The notes under the pieces are model-generated. The model was not told where the DNA came from. It ran no database searches and worked only from the letters and a program-made list of their open reading frames with translations. A DNA stretch of 52,741 bases from Salegentibacter maritimus (GTDB taxonomy: Bacteria; Bacteroidota; Bacteroidia; Flavobacteriales; Flavobacteriaceae), in assembly GCF_016236915.1 (NCBI RefSeq), contig NZ_JAEHOK010000022.1:1-52741 (forward strand). The letters are read 5' to 3'. How positions within the stretch are numbered: the first letter of the stretch is position 1; each line of letters starts with the position of its first letter. A program made the translations under genes and the position numbers. Of this stretch, positions 8,774-19,600 are shown piece by piece.

Positions 8774-9901
8774 TCAATACTTTAGAGGAATAACCATGTT
8801 CCAGGTTCTTTCAAATTTCCATGGTTTAGGGCCGGTACCTGTAGCAGCAAATAAATGGGTCGGTTTTCCCTTTTCCACCAATACAAACGGCCGTTCAAAA
8901 TGATTCTGAACGGAGACACTTCCATCATCCCATTTAATTTTTCGGGTATATGCCTTTACCTCTTTAAATAATTTCCAAGAAACACCATCCTTAGACCAAA
9001 CATGCACACCTCCTCCTTCTTCTCCACAAATTTCCCCTGATCTGTCCTTTAGGAGGGCCTCATATTTATCCCCTGACCACCAGATGTAGGGGTCTTCTAC
9101 ATCAACCAAGTTATTATCCTTTGTTTCAAACCTAAAAATCGGCTTCTCACTCAATCTGGCATAAGGCCCCAAAGGATTGGTAGATTGGGATACCCCCAAT
9201 AATAATGGTGGAATTAATCCGTTTGTAGAGGATTTATACATTAATAGAATTTCACCAGTTTTAGGATTAACTGCCGGTGCCGGATTAGAAGTAATCGAAG
9301 CATCCCAATGTCCTTGTCTTGGTTCAATCACCGGTTTATCGTACCTTTTCCATGGTCCATATATACTATCACTGATGGCTACTCCAATTCTTTTATTCAT
9401 CCAGGCAGCTCTCCAGTTTTCCTGGCTTACATCGGGCTGCTCCATCGAGGGATATTCAAAGTCATAGGTATTGCCGAAATAATACAACAGATATTGGTCT
9501 TTATATTTGATAATTCTAGGGTTGTGGGTACACATTCCGTCCCAATACTCGCTCCCGCGAACAGGTAAAACCTCACTATAAAATTGATATGGTCCTTCAG
9601 GATGAGATGAAATAGCGTGAACAATTTGAGAATTGGTAACCCAATTACCAAATCCCACATCTTTACTCCACCTACTTGCAAACATATGGTAGTTTCCGTC
9701 TTCTCCTTTTATTACCGAAGACCCCCATATCCAATAATTGTCATCCTGAAACCCTCCATTTTTAGGAGCGGGCAGCAACCTATCGATAAAAGCCGATGCT
9801 TTGTTTTCACTGAAAGCGAAGGCAAAATTACTTGTAAATAAGGATGTACCTAAGGCTCCCATTCCGTTAATTTTTATAAATTTTCTTCTATCCATTTCCA
9901 A
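8774..9901 (-). CDS. Secreted five-bladed beta-propeller glycoside hydrolase (GH43/GH117-like)
   Basis: This 375-residue protein begins with a Tat-like motif (MDRRKFIKINGMG) and a short hydrophobic stretch, so it is exported. Two start codons two residues apart (9901 and 9895) are possible. The rest is repeated blade-like beta-strand sequence: WIWGSSVIKGEDGNYHMFAS, THNPRIIKYKDQYLLYY, ITSNPAPAVNPKTGEILLMY, DVEDPYIWWSGDKYEALL and HFERPFVLVEKGKPTHLFAA. This pattern of 'N/DP..I...D..Y.L.Y' occurs in clan GH-F and GH-J type propellers such as GH43 and GH117. I cannot name the family or linkage. It lies in the fucosidase operon and probably removes a side-chain sugar. Confidence 0.68.
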   Translation of the reverse strand: MEMDRRKFIKINGMGALGTSLFTSNFAFAFSENKASAFIDRLLPAPKNGGFQDDNYWIWGSSVIKGEDGNYHMFASRWSKDVGFGNWVTNSQIVHAISSHPEGPYQFYSEVLPVRGSEYWDGMCTHNPRIIKYKDQYLLYYFGNTYDFEYPSMEQPDVSQENWRAAWMNKRIGVAISDSIYGPWKRYDKPVIEPRQGHWDASITSNPAPAVNPKTGEILLMYKSSTNGLIPPLLLGVSQSTNPLGPYARLSEKPIFRFETKDNNLVDVEDPYIWWSGDKYEALLKDRSGEICGEEGGGVHVWSKDGVSWKLFKEVKAYTRKIKWDDGSVSVQNHFERPFVLVEKGKPTHLFAATGTGPKPWKFERTWNMVIPLKY

Positions 9902-10013
9902 TATCTTTGTTAGAATGATCTCTACAATCTATTCAGTCCTATATCATTTTTGAAAGAGTACTTAGAGGCTTTAAGTTACTATCATTTGGACGCTGTTTTT
10001 AAGAAAAGGGGGC

Positions 10014-12374
10014 TTATTGAGTCATAAAATCTTTTAACGAATAGGACTTATCGGCCTGGACTTCTTTTTGATAAACGACACCATTTACCTTTATAGAGCA
10101 GCTTCCGTTCTTTGTTGGCTTTACCTCCAGCTTGGTCACCACCCCGTTCTTCCAGGAAAACCCAACCTCATATCCCCCTCGCGCTTTTAGGCCGGATACC
10201 GATCCGTCTTTCCAACTTACCGGGAGCGCTGGAAGCAGTTCTATGGCTCCCGCATGGGACTGTACCAACATTTCTGCCACGCCTGCAGATCCGCCCATAT
10301 TTCCGTCCAGTTGGAAGGGGGGATGGGAACACAGCAGGTTGCTATAAGTGCCACTCCCCACCTTCATTTCCACTCCAGAATAATCCGTAGGTTTCAACAG
10401 TTCAAACAACATCTTATGGGCTTTTTCACCGTTCTTCAACCTTGCCCAGAAGGCAATCTTCCACGCCCTTGACCAGCCGGTACCTGCTTTTCCCCTCGCC
10501 TTCAGGCTCACTTCGGCCGCTTCTGCAAGCGCCGGGGTTTGGGCTACCGAAATCTGGTCTCCCGGAAACAATGCATACAGATGAGAGACATGACGGTGTT
10601 GGTTTTCAGGATCGTCGACGTCTTCTACCCATTCCTGAAGCTGGCCCCATCGGCCGATCCTTGGTCCTGAAATCATTTCCTTTGCCTTACTGATCGCTGT
10701 AATTATTGGAGACTGATCATCCAGCACCGCTGCCGCTTTTTGGCAGTTGTTGAAAAGGTCCCAGGCGATCTGGTGGTCCATAGAGGCACCCATGGAAATC
10801 CCTCCGTGCTCCGGTGAGTAAGATGGAATCGACACCAGCTCCCCTTTCGCATTTTCGGAAAGATAATCCAACCAGAATTTAGCCGCCTCAAGCATCAATG
10901 GGTAAGCCTGCTTCTCGAGATAGTCCCTGTCCTGGGTATATTCATAATGTTCCCAGGCATGCCGTGACAACCAACCCGCACCTGCAGGAAAGAAGCCCCA
11001 AGGGAATCCCCATCCCGGGGCGGTAAACCCATATGCATTGTTCATGGTGTTCACCACCCAACCGTCTGCTCCAAAATGTTCCTTGGCTGTAACTTTTCCC
11101 GGTTCCACCAAAGTTTCTATATAATTGATCAGCGGGACATGGCATTCTGAAAGGTTGGTCACCAACGCCGGCCAGTAGAGCATTTGCTGGTTGATGTTCA
11201 TATGGAAATCACTGGCCCACGGAGGATTGAGCGAGTTATTCCATTTCCCCTGAAGGGTAAGCGGCAGCGTGTTTTCCCGCGATCCCGCGATCATCAAATA
11301 CCTTCCATATTGAAAATAAAGGGCCTCAAAATGGGGATCCGGTTCCCCTCCATAATAGGCTTTCTGACGTTTGTCCGTAGGCAAATGGTCCCGATCAGGT
11401 CCCTTGATCTCCAGCCGCACCCTATCAAATAGTGCTTTGTAATCCTTCTGGTGCCGATCATAAATCTCTTCCACAGCGTATCCTCTTATCTTTTCGATGA
11501 TGGTGTTCAGCTCTCGCCTATAATCATTGCCCAGGTATTCCGGATATTCGTTTTTGTATTCGGTCGATGCGGTCTGAATAACATATAGGTAGCTGGCATT
11601 GGTGACCTGCAGCTTGCCCTGGTTGAAGGTACTTTCTCCATCTGTACGGACTGACAGTTTTACACCAAAGCCAAGACCGTTGTTCTCCAGTGATCCGGTC
11701 ACCAACAGTTCACCACCCTGGAATTCCGTTCCAGAAAGTGGATGGGGAAACTCTAGAAACAAGGTATAGTCCACCGGTTTTTTGGACTTGAGCTCATGGA
11801 CCAACACCCTGTCGGGATAACTGGCATAATACCGCCGCTTGAAGCTATTGTTCCCCGTTTTGAACCTAACGTTTACCGTAGCCGTTTCAAGGTCAAGTTC
11901 CCGACGATACCCCTTTATCTCTTCATCTATATCAGAAAGGATGTGCAGTTCACCCATTGTCTGATGGGCTCCGTAGTCCCCAAACTCCGGAATCCCGGAT
12001 GCAGAGGGATGGATCTCCCCCGTGAGACTGTCGTAGGCCAGACGGTGGGCCTCTTCAAACTTGCCCTCCTTCAACAAACGGCGGATCCGGGGTAGGATCT
12101 TTGCAGCATTTGTCCTGTTGCCATAGTTATACTGATCATTTGCCCTTGGGCCTCCCGCCCATAAGGATTCCTCTGAAAACTGTACCCGCTCATGGACGGG
12201 ATCCCCAAACATCATCGCGCCAATATAACCGTTACCAATGGGAAGCGATTCGGTCATCCATGATGAGGAAGGTGTTTCGTACCATAATTTCAAATCAATC
12301 CTTTCTGTGGCCAAAAGCCAATTCAAAGAACAAAATAAAAACAGAACACTCATTAACTTTGTTCTAGCTATCAT
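10014..12374 (-). CDS. GH95 alpha-L-fucosidase
   Basis: This 786-residue secreted enzyme has a signal peptide (about 1-22, ending LLATE). The N-terminal beta-sandwich carries the family hallmarks YETPSSSWMTESLPIGNGY and FSEESLWAGGP. The alpha/alpha-barrel contains TLQGKWNNSLNPPWASDFH, HMNINQQMLYWPA, GQLQEWVEDVDDPENQ and HRHVSHLYALFPG (about residue 595). The Glu in LQEW is a likely general acid and the Asn/Asp residues in the barrel are the likely base in this inverting family. The C-terminus ends with FQLDGNMGGSAGVAEML and the usual IELLPALP. GH95 enzymes typically cleave terminal alpha-1,2-fucose, often from galactose, and some act on L-galactose. Its base composition, close to half G+C with some 60-base stretches near 60%, is well above its neighbours and suggests separate acquisition. 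Confidence 0.95.
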   Translation of the reverse strand: MIARTKLMSVLFLFCSLNWLLATERIDLKLWYETPSSSWMTESLPIGNGYIGAMMFGDPVHERVQFSEESLWAGGPRANDQYNYGNRTNAAKILPRIRRLLKEGKFEEAHRLAYDSLTGEIHPSASGIPEFGDYGAHQTMGELHILSDIDEEIKGYRRELDLETATVNVRFKTGNNSFKRRYYASYPDRVLVHELKSKKPVDYTLFLEFPHPLSGTEFQGGELLVTGSLENNGLGFGVKLSVRTDGESTFNQGKLQVTNASYLYVIQTASTEYKNEYPEYLGNDYRRELNTIIEKIRGYAVEEIYDRHQKDYKALFDRVRLEIKGPDRDHLPTDKRQKAYYGGEPDPHFEALYFQYGRYLMIAGSRENTLPLTLQGKWNNSLNPPWASDFHMNINQQMLYWPALVTNLSECHVPLINYIETLVEPGKVTAKEHFGADGWVVNTMNNAYGFTAPGWGFPWGFFPAGAGWLSRHAWEHYEYTQDRDYLEKQAYPLMLEAAKFWLDYLSENAKGELVSIPSYSPEHGGISMGASMDHQIAWDLFNNCQKAAAVLDDQSPIITAISKAKEMISGPRIGRWGQLQEWVEDVDDPENQHRHVSHLYALFPGDQISVAQTPALAEAAEVSLKARGKAGTGWSRAWKIAFWARLKNGEKAHKMLFELLKPTDYSGVEMKVGSGTYSNLLCSHPPFQLDGNMGGSAGVAEMLVQSHAGAIELLPALPVSWKDGSVSGLKARGGYEVGFSWKNGVVTKLEVKPTKNGSCSIKVNGVVYQKEVQADKSYSLKDFMTQ

Positions 12375-12439
12375 TATACTGGGTTTTCACTTTAGTAAAT
12401 TTTAAAAGAATACTTTCAATTTCTAATTATTTCGACACT

Positions 12440-14815
12440 TTATTTAATTTCTAAAGTATGTTTTTGCTGGTTTCGCCAAATTTTAATTGGAGTACTGTGG
12501 TCGGGAAGTCTATTGGCATAATGGTAAAGCAATCGTTCCACGTTATGCGTTTCCTGACCCCAGAAGTCCAGGATCACGTCATTTTTTCGGAAGCCAATTT
12601 CTGCCATTTCGGATCCTTCAGGAACATCTACTACCAATACTCCGGTCTCATCATGCATGCCCGTTGCTGATACCTCTCCCAGGCCTACCAGATTTTTTAT
12701 CTTTCCTCCCAGCCATTCCTGTAGCGAGCCATCTCTGCTGGGATTGGCTCCAGGTGCCAATCCAGGTGTATAAATAGGTAATTCCGGAGTTTGAGCTAAA
12801 TCCTTTAAATCCGGCGAAATTACCCCAAAGCGATTCATATCAAAATTTTGAAATCCTAATAAAATGGCTGGTGAATTGTCAGCAACCCTATAATCACCAA
12901 TTAACGGGTCGATAAATAAAGGATTCCCGATTTTTGACTGCTCATCCCGCCCCCCTTCGTTAAAGCCTAAGGGTTTTTCCGAAATATCAAATAGATTCAA
13001 ATCCCAGGCTGTACCCCAGTGTTTCATACCTATGGGATAATAATAACTTCCGAAGATATTCCTCATCACCACGTCGCCACTGTTCTTTTGCCACACATGA
13101 GCATGAATTGAATTGTTTACACAAATATTATTTTCAACCACCCGATGATATCCCTCTCTTAATTTAATTCCATTTTTAAGTAAGAGATTGTTATAAACAT
13201 GATAATTCGTAGCTCCATCATCAAGATCTAAATCCCAACCGTGGTCACATCTTAATCTATTATTACGGATTACTGTAGTGTGTATTGCATCCAATAATTG
13301 TAAGCCTGGATGTTTCTCTACATTTGCATCTATTTGACCCCTATCCGGTTGCCAGAACCTGTCTCTTCCCCAAGCATTGAAAGATCCGTGGTCACTAGTT
13401 TCTAAAACGGTTTTGAATACATCATTATACTCAAACAGATGTCCACCCCATGTACCATCACCAACATTGATTCCTGCTCTCGAACAATTGTAAATACTGT
13501 TATGGCTGACGGAGATTTTCATCGCCATTGCAATCTGTACACCTGCTGCCTGTTTTTCCACTTCACCAACATCATGAATTAGATTATCGTAAGCAACACA
13601 ATATTTAGGATAGTTTTCTGTTTTAGGCCCTTTTTGCAAGTCAAGGTCTTCGTATTTAGTAAACTCAGTATAGTGAAAGTTGGGATTTCGTACTGCTTCA
13701 CTATCTCCTACGAAACTGATAGCACTTGCTCCAATATTGGAAAAATGGCAAGTTCTAACCTCAACTTTTCTGGCATATTTGCTTACAAATACGCCATTCC
13801 CTCCTAAATACTTAAAATTACAGTTTTCAATAGATATATTCTCCGCTCCTTCAATCAGAATAGCGCCTCCTCTATATATAGTCCAATCACTTCTTAAAAG
13901 ACGCTCTTTAGTGAGCATAAATGTTCGTCCTGTATGTTTCAGTGTTAATCCTTTAATAATTATATTCTTTACTGGTTTATTCTGATCTCCTGCAATTTTT
14001 ATCAATTCTGATAAACCATCTGTGGCAACCTTTTTTGGAAGTTTGTTTGGTGACACAGCATAGTAATATAGATAATCACCATCCGCATACCATTCATTAG
14101 GGTGATCAAGTTCCGCTAAGGAATTTTCAACCATTCGGTATTCCTTATGTAATCCAGCTTCAGGACGGTTGTTCTGCCATCCACCTTCTAATATTGGTTT
14201 ATTATCTTTATTAAAACCTTTAATTCTATAATGAAATCCTCCCCATCTTGCAGCATGAAGAACATGAAAGTATGCCCCATTATAGCTTGAATCACCTTTT
14301 AATCTTTCGATGTCAATTGCATCCGACGACCAGCCACCGTAAGGCGTTATCTGAGGATTAAAATTCGGGTAACGAGCTAGAATTTTTCGTTCTTCACCTA
14401 CAAATAACTGCTCAAAATCATCCAAATTAGGGGGTAGGGTAGTTCTATAAACGTTTTTCTTATATTTTTCCCATTGTGCGTAAAAACTCCCCCCTCCTGA
14501 TAATGATACCTCGTCATCCTTATAAGAAGAAATAATGAGTGGATGGCTTGTAGTTCCACCATCATTAGAATTTAATTCTATTGGTGCTTTCAATTCGTAA
14601 TTTCCTTTTAATAGTAAAATTTCTGCACCTTCGGAAGTTTTAAATTTTCGGTAAATATTTAAAGCACGATCTAGGGTAGCAACTGGTTCTTTAAAACTTC
14701 CTTTATTATTATCATTCCCTTGAGGAGATACAAAAATTTTATGCTGACCATAAACCTGGATTGCTACACTTGTCCATATAAATGCCAATAAAAGTAATTT
14801 CATATTAATCTTCAT
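12440..14815 (-). CDS. GH141-like right-handed beta-helix enzyme with C-terminal PDZ domain
   Basis: This 791-residue protein has a signal peptide (1-23, ending QVYGQ). It starts with a DUF1565-like segment (IFVSPQGNDNNKGSFKEPVATL) and a long parallel beta-helix with repeated turns (IIIKGLTLKHTGRTF, ISIENCNFKYLGGNGVFVS, VEVRTCHFSNIGASAI, ISVSHNSIYNCSRAGINVGD). The last ~75 residues form a PDZ-like domain (GVLVVDVPEGSEMAEIGFRKNDVILDF). This architecture matches GH141 proteins, a family that includes an alpha-L-fucosidase acting on rhamnogalacturonan II and a xylanase. In a locus full of fucosidases, fucosidase activity is the best guess. A polysaccharide lyase or epimerase of the same fold is the alternative. 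Confidence 0.75.
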   Translation of the reverse strand: MKINMKLLLLAFIWTSVAIQVYGQHKIFVSPQGNDNNKGSFKEPVATLDRALNIYRKFKTSEGAEILLLKGNYELKAPIELNSNDGGTTSHPLIISSYKDDEVSLSGGGSFYAQWEKYKKNVYRTTLPPNLDDFEQLFVGEERKILARYPNFNPQITPYGGWSSDAIDIERLKGDSSYNGAYFHVLHAARWGGFHYRIKGFNKDNKPILEGGWQNNRPEAGLHKEYRMVENSLAELDHPNEWYADGDYLYYYAVSPNKLPKKVATDGLSELIKIAGDQNKPVKNIIIKGLTLKHTGRTFMLTKERLLRSDWTIYRGGAILIEGAENISIENCNFKYLGGNGVFVSKYARKVEVRTCHFSNIGASAISFVGDSEAVRNPNFHYTEFTKYEDLDLQKGPKTENYPKYCVAYDNLIHDVGEVEKQAAGVQIAMAMKISVSHNSIYNCSRAGINVGDGTWGGHLFEYNDVFKTVLETSDHGSFNAWGRDRFWQPDRGQIDANVEKHPGLQLLDAIHTTVIRNNRLRCDHGWDLDLDDGATNYHVYNNLLLKNGIKLREGYHRVVENNICVNNSIHAHVWQKNSGDVVMRNIFGSYYYPIGMKHWGTAWDLNLFDISEKPLGFNEGGRDEQSKIGNPLFIDPLIGDYRVADNSPAILLGFQNFDMNRFGVISPDLKDLAQTPELPIYTPGLAPGANPSRDGSLQEWLGGKIKNLVGLGEVSATGMHDETGVLVVDVPEGSEMAEIGFRKNDVILDFWGQETHNVERLLYHYANRLPDHSTPIKIWRNQQKHTLEIK

Positions 14816-14970
14816 AAAACAAAATCTATATACTGAATATATTAATCTTTAACCTCCGTACTTTTGTAGCTTCTAATTAAATTATCATCTGGATTATTTG
14901 ATAGCTCCAAAAAACTTCTGGTAGAGTGATATATCTATATTAATATTAAAACTTGAATGATTTAATCTTA

Positions 14971-16656
14971 TCACCAACCTGGATTTTGTTCTAAATCAGG
15001 ATTTAAAGTTAGTTCCTGAATAGGAATAGGATATAGGTACATCTTATCGACCCACTCAGGGGCCCCTCTATCCGGGTATACATCAATATAGCCTTCTTCT
15101 GTCAATTGAATATTTTCCAACCGACTTCCATATTTCTCAGCCATTTCGGGAGATATTTTCATTCCATAAACAGTTTTTGGGTTTTCCACTAATTCTCCTG
15201 CTTTCCAGCGCACTAAATCATCCCATCTAAAACCTTCTGCGGCTAATTCTACTCGTCGTTCTCTTCTTATTTCGTGTAGTAAAGGATTGATCTCATAACC
15301 ATAATCGGGCCAATTTGGATCATTAAACCCAACAGAAACATTTAGAAAGGGCATAGCTACTCGTTCCCTTAATTTATTGATAGAAATATCTAAATCGTTT
15401 TGTTCTATTTCACCTAACTCAGCTACAGCTTCAGCATAAATGAGTAAAACCTCAGCATAACGAAAAATTATCAAATCTAAATCTGATTGATTAGCATTCC
15501 ATTGCTCTTCATATGGTGAATGGAATTTAATAACACAGTATCCAGTCGTGCAATAATTGGGATCTACAATAGGTAATTCATTATAAACGGGATTTCCTGC
15601 CTCGTCAATTTTGAAAGGAAGTTTCTTCGAATCTATAGTTTGCCATAACCGTGGATCTCTATTTTCTACTTCCATTGAAAGTGTATTATCTCCTAAATAT
15701 AAATCACTTAAGGCTATTGGCAGACCATCCTTAACCAAATAGGATTCTACCATTTTTTTACTAAAACCAGTATACGACTCTTCCATTTGGCGAGTAACAT
15801 TATGGGTCTGAATGTCACTAATAAAAGAACGTGACAAAATCACTTCTGGATTATTCTCTAAATTCTCCTGAATAAAAAGATTATAATAATCAATTCCTGG
15901 CTGACCGTTTTTATATATACTATAATTATTAGATTGTATTATTTGGAGAGATGTATTCTTTGCCTTTTTTAATAATTCTTCGTAATCGCCTAAACCGTGA
16001 TATTTACGAAAAGTTCCTTCATAGAGGCTAATTCGCGCCTTTAAAGCTTGTGCAGCAGCTTTATGTAAACGACCATTATCCACTCTATCTTTTTCATCAA
16101 GGTTTTCTATAGCAAAGTCTAAATCGGCCAGGATAGAATCAATAACTACCTTCCTGGAGTCTCTTTTGCCATATAATATTTCTGTGTCATCAATATTTAA
16201 ATCCATATTTAACCAAGGTACATCTCCAAACCTTTTTACCTTATTAAAATACTCTAAAGCTCTAAAAAATCGTACTTCGCCTACATAAGAATTTATCATA
16301 CTTTCATCTCCTACTACTTCCGAATAACGGGTTAAGAAATAATTAGCAGCACGAATATTACTCCAATTTCCCGTAGACCAGCCACCTCCAGTAGTTGGAA
16401 CTATATAATCACCGTATAAATAATTATCTGGATTTCTTGGAACTTTAACATCACTTTGGTTATCGAAATTTCTAATAGATCCAGGATTAATGAGTATAGA
16501 GTAAAATCTATTAGCAAAGCTTCTAAGATCATCAGGTTTATTCCAGAAATTATCATCACTAATGGAGTCTAATGGTTTACGATCCATAAAATCGTCGTTG
16601 CAAGCATAAAAAACTGAAATACTGGCAATAAGCAATAAAATTAATATCCTTTTCAT
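14971..16656 (-). CDS. SusD/RagB-family surface glycan-binding lipoprotein (first locus)
   Basis: This 561-residue lipoprotein (lipobox VFYAC, Cys19) has the SusD start CNDDFMDRKPLDSISDDNFW. Tetratricopeptide-like helices follow, with NWSNIRAANYFLTRY, VGEVRFFRALEYFNKVKRFGDVPW and AAAQALKARISLYEG. The C-terminal RagB part contains IIFRYAEVLLIYAEAVAELGE, LLHEIRRERRVELAAEGFRWDDLVRWK and the end YLYPIPIQELTLNPDLEQNPGW. It works as the lid and glycan-binding partner of the SusC transporter encoded 21 bases upstream on the same strand. It is expected on the cell surface. Confidence 0.96.
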   Translation of the reverse strand: MKRILILLLIASISVFYACNDDFMDRKPLDSISDDNFWNKPDDLRSFANRFYSILINPGSIRNFDNQSDVKVPRNPDNYLYGDYIVPTTGGGWSTGNWSNIRAANYFLTRYSEVVGDESMINSYVGEVRFFRALEYFNKVKRFGDVPWLNMDLNIDDTEILYGKRDSRKVVIDSILADLDFAIENLDEKDRVDNGRLHKAAAQALKARISLYEGTFRKYHGLGDYEELLKKAKNTSLQIIQSNNYSIYKNGQPGIDYYNLFIQENLENNPEVILSRSFISDIQTHNVTRQMEESYTGFSKKMVESYLVKDGLPIALSDLYLGDNTLSMEVENRDPRLWQTIDSKKLPFKIDEAGNPVYNELPIVDPNYCTTGYCVIKFHSPYEEQWNANQSDLDLIIFRYAEVLLIYAEAVAELGEIEQNDLDISINKLRERVAMPFLNVSVGFNDPNWPDYGYEINPLLHEIRRERRVELAAEGFRWDDLVRWKAGELVENPKTVYGMKISPEMAEKYGSRLENIQLTEEGYIDVYPDRGAPEWVDKMYLYPIPIQELTLNPDLEQNPGW

Positions 16657-16677
16657 TTTCTATTAGTTTTACATTAA

Positions 16678-19600
16678 TTAAAAAGTTAGATCAAGCCCAA
16701 GCGCCAAAGAACGTTGCAAAGGATAGGTTGAAGGATTGAGAACCTCAGGGTCATAAGAATCCAAAATTTCACTATATTCCCATAGATTTTCCCCGCTTAT
16801 ATAAACCCTAAGATTTCGTACGTATACTTTTTCGCTAAATTCTTCGGGAATTGTGTAGCCCACAGTTAGATTTTTTAATCTAATGTAAGAGGCATCCTGA
16901 AGATATCGATTTGAGGTTTGGAAATTACCGCCATGGTTAAATCTCGGTCTTGGCCAGTATGCATCAGGATTATCAGAAGTCCAATAGTCTAAGCTATGTT
17001 GTTGGGGAACATTCCATTCATTAGTAAGCCCCCAAAAATAATTACCACCTGGCATGTAATCTCGTTTTCCTACCCCTTGGAAGAGAAATGCTATATTAAA
17101 GCTTTTCCAATTCAATCCACCACGAAAACCAAATCGATAACGAGGTGTAGTATTACCAATTATTGTTTTATCACCCGGATTACTTAGAGTGCTTTCTCCC
17201 GGGCTTATTTCTCCATCTTCATTTAAATCGCTATATCTCACATCTCCGGCAGACCAATTTCCTCCCCATAATTTGGATTGATCAGGTGCATTTTCAACTT
17301 CTTGATCAGATTGGAACAAACCATTAGATTTATAGCCCCAAATCTCTCCTATTTCACGCCCAACATAATAATCGCTTAGAATTCCATCTGGATTGTTAAA
17401 TTTGGTAATTTCTGTTTTATTGTCAGATAGTATAAAATTTAAATCGTACAGAAAATCATCATTAACTCTGTCCTTCCAAGTTAATGACAGCTCCCAGCCT
17501 TTGGTCTCTAAGTCAGCAGCATTTTGATTGGGTACAGCAGTTCCTAAAATAGCAGGTAATGTTTGTCCTCTGGTTAGCATATCCTCCGTTCTTCGAATAT
17601 AATAGTCCATACTAGCATTTAGTCTATTATTCAACATTGCATAATCCAGCCCAAAATTTGATTGCTTCACGGTCTCCCAAGTAAGCGACGGACTTACCAA
17701 TCCAGCTGGATGTATAGCTACCGGTTGCTCTCCGGTTAGAATATAGCCACTTTGTGCACTTGTGGATAAATTAGATATATAGGGATAAAAGCCAGCAACA
17801 TCTTGGTTTCCTAACGTACCATAAGATGCTCTTAATTTTAGATTGTTAACAACTGGTTTTAGGAAAGACATGAATCGTTCTTCAGACAAATTCCAACCCG
17901 CTGAAATAGAAGGAAAAAATTCGAACCTATCTTCCTTAGGGAATTTTGAAGAACCATCATAACGTCCACTAAGTTCTACCAAATACTTATCATTATAAAT
18001 GTAGTTAAAACGGTAGAAGGCTCCCCTTATGGCCCATTCTCTATCATAATAATCAACAAATTTCTCACCAGTAGCCTGGTCTGGCACGCCTAATTCATTG
18101 TTAATAAGATTATCACGAGATAAAGATGACCAACGATTATGGGTATACTCTTGATTGAAGCCTAACATAACTTTTGCATAATGCTTTTTCACAGTTCTTT
18201 CGTATTGTCCCCATATATTTAAAGCGTTATAATAATTATCCGCCTGATCCATACCTGCAGAACTAGGTGTTGTCCAGGGGTAAAGTGTCACTAGATCAGG
18301 ATTTGCATAATGCTCTTGAATTTCTTTTCGATGTATTTTATTTATATTACTGTAAAAATTTGTAGTATAATCAAAATTAAACATAAGCCCTTCAAAGGGT
18401 GTTATTTGCAAAGCACCAGTTAACCAAACATCATTTATTTTACGGCTCCTATCTCCGCTAAGAGCACTAACTGCGGCCATATTTGTCCATTGTCCTTGAC
18501 CTGAAAAATTACCATCAGGATGATAAACAGGCATCAAAGGTCTTAGATCTCCACTAATGAATCCAAAATTTTCACCGTTCGCGAATATATTACCATATGG
18601 AGATACTTTCTCGGTATTGTTATATGTGGTCTTAGCAGAAAAATTTATCCACTCCAAAATATCTGTGCTAACATTTAAATTTACATTATAGCGCTTAAAG
18701 TCTTCATCAAAGAAACTATTAAGACCACCTTCATCTACCATTCCTAAGGACGCATAATAGGTAGTTTTCTCAGACCCTCCACTGATATTAAAATTATGCT
18801 GCTGACTAGTAGTGTAATCATCGTATAAGGCGTCAATCCAATCTGTATTTCCTGCATACAAATACTTATCCGAATTATTCGGATCCACAAAAACAGCATT
18901 AACAGGTATGGGGTTGTTTAAATATTCTTTTACATGGTTAACATATGTATCATTAAAATATACTCCGCCCCCGCTATTGCTTCCTGCAATATTCATCATC
19001 TCAACATAGTCCAGAGAGTTCATATATTTAGGCATTCTAGTAGGTTTTTTGAAAGAAAAATTTCCGGTATAGTTTATTGAAGATTTTCTATTTTTCTCCC
19101 CTCCTTTAGTCGTAATAAGGATTACTCCAAATGCGGCCCTAGCACCGTATATAGAGGCTGAAGCAGCATCTTTCAATACCGACACGCTCTCTATATTATT
19201 TGGGTTTATTAAATTAGGATCCATTTCCACTCCATCAACGAGTACAAGAGGACTTCCGCCATTGATTGAAGTGGTTCCCCTAACGTTAAATGTAGTACCA
19301 CTTCCGGGGCTTCCATTGGACATATCTATATTTAAATTTGGAATTACCCCTTGTAAACCTTGCCCTACATTTGTTATTGGTCGGGCTTCAAAAACTTCCG
19401 AATCCACAGCACTTACCGCACCGGTTAAATTTACTTTTTTTTGAGTTCCATATCCTACTATGACGACTTCGTCCAATGCAGCTGCTTCTGTTTCTAGCAC
19501 TATATCGATTTCGTTTCTACCGTTTACTGGAATTTCTTTTCGCGCGAAGCCTACGAAACTTACTACCAACACACCGTCTTCAGCCACCTTTATCGAATAG

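Noticed and set aside
8774-9901. Firm assignment of the propeller hydrolase to GH117 or GH43
   Set aside because: The blade pattern fits several propeller families and catalytic residues could not be placed with confidence.
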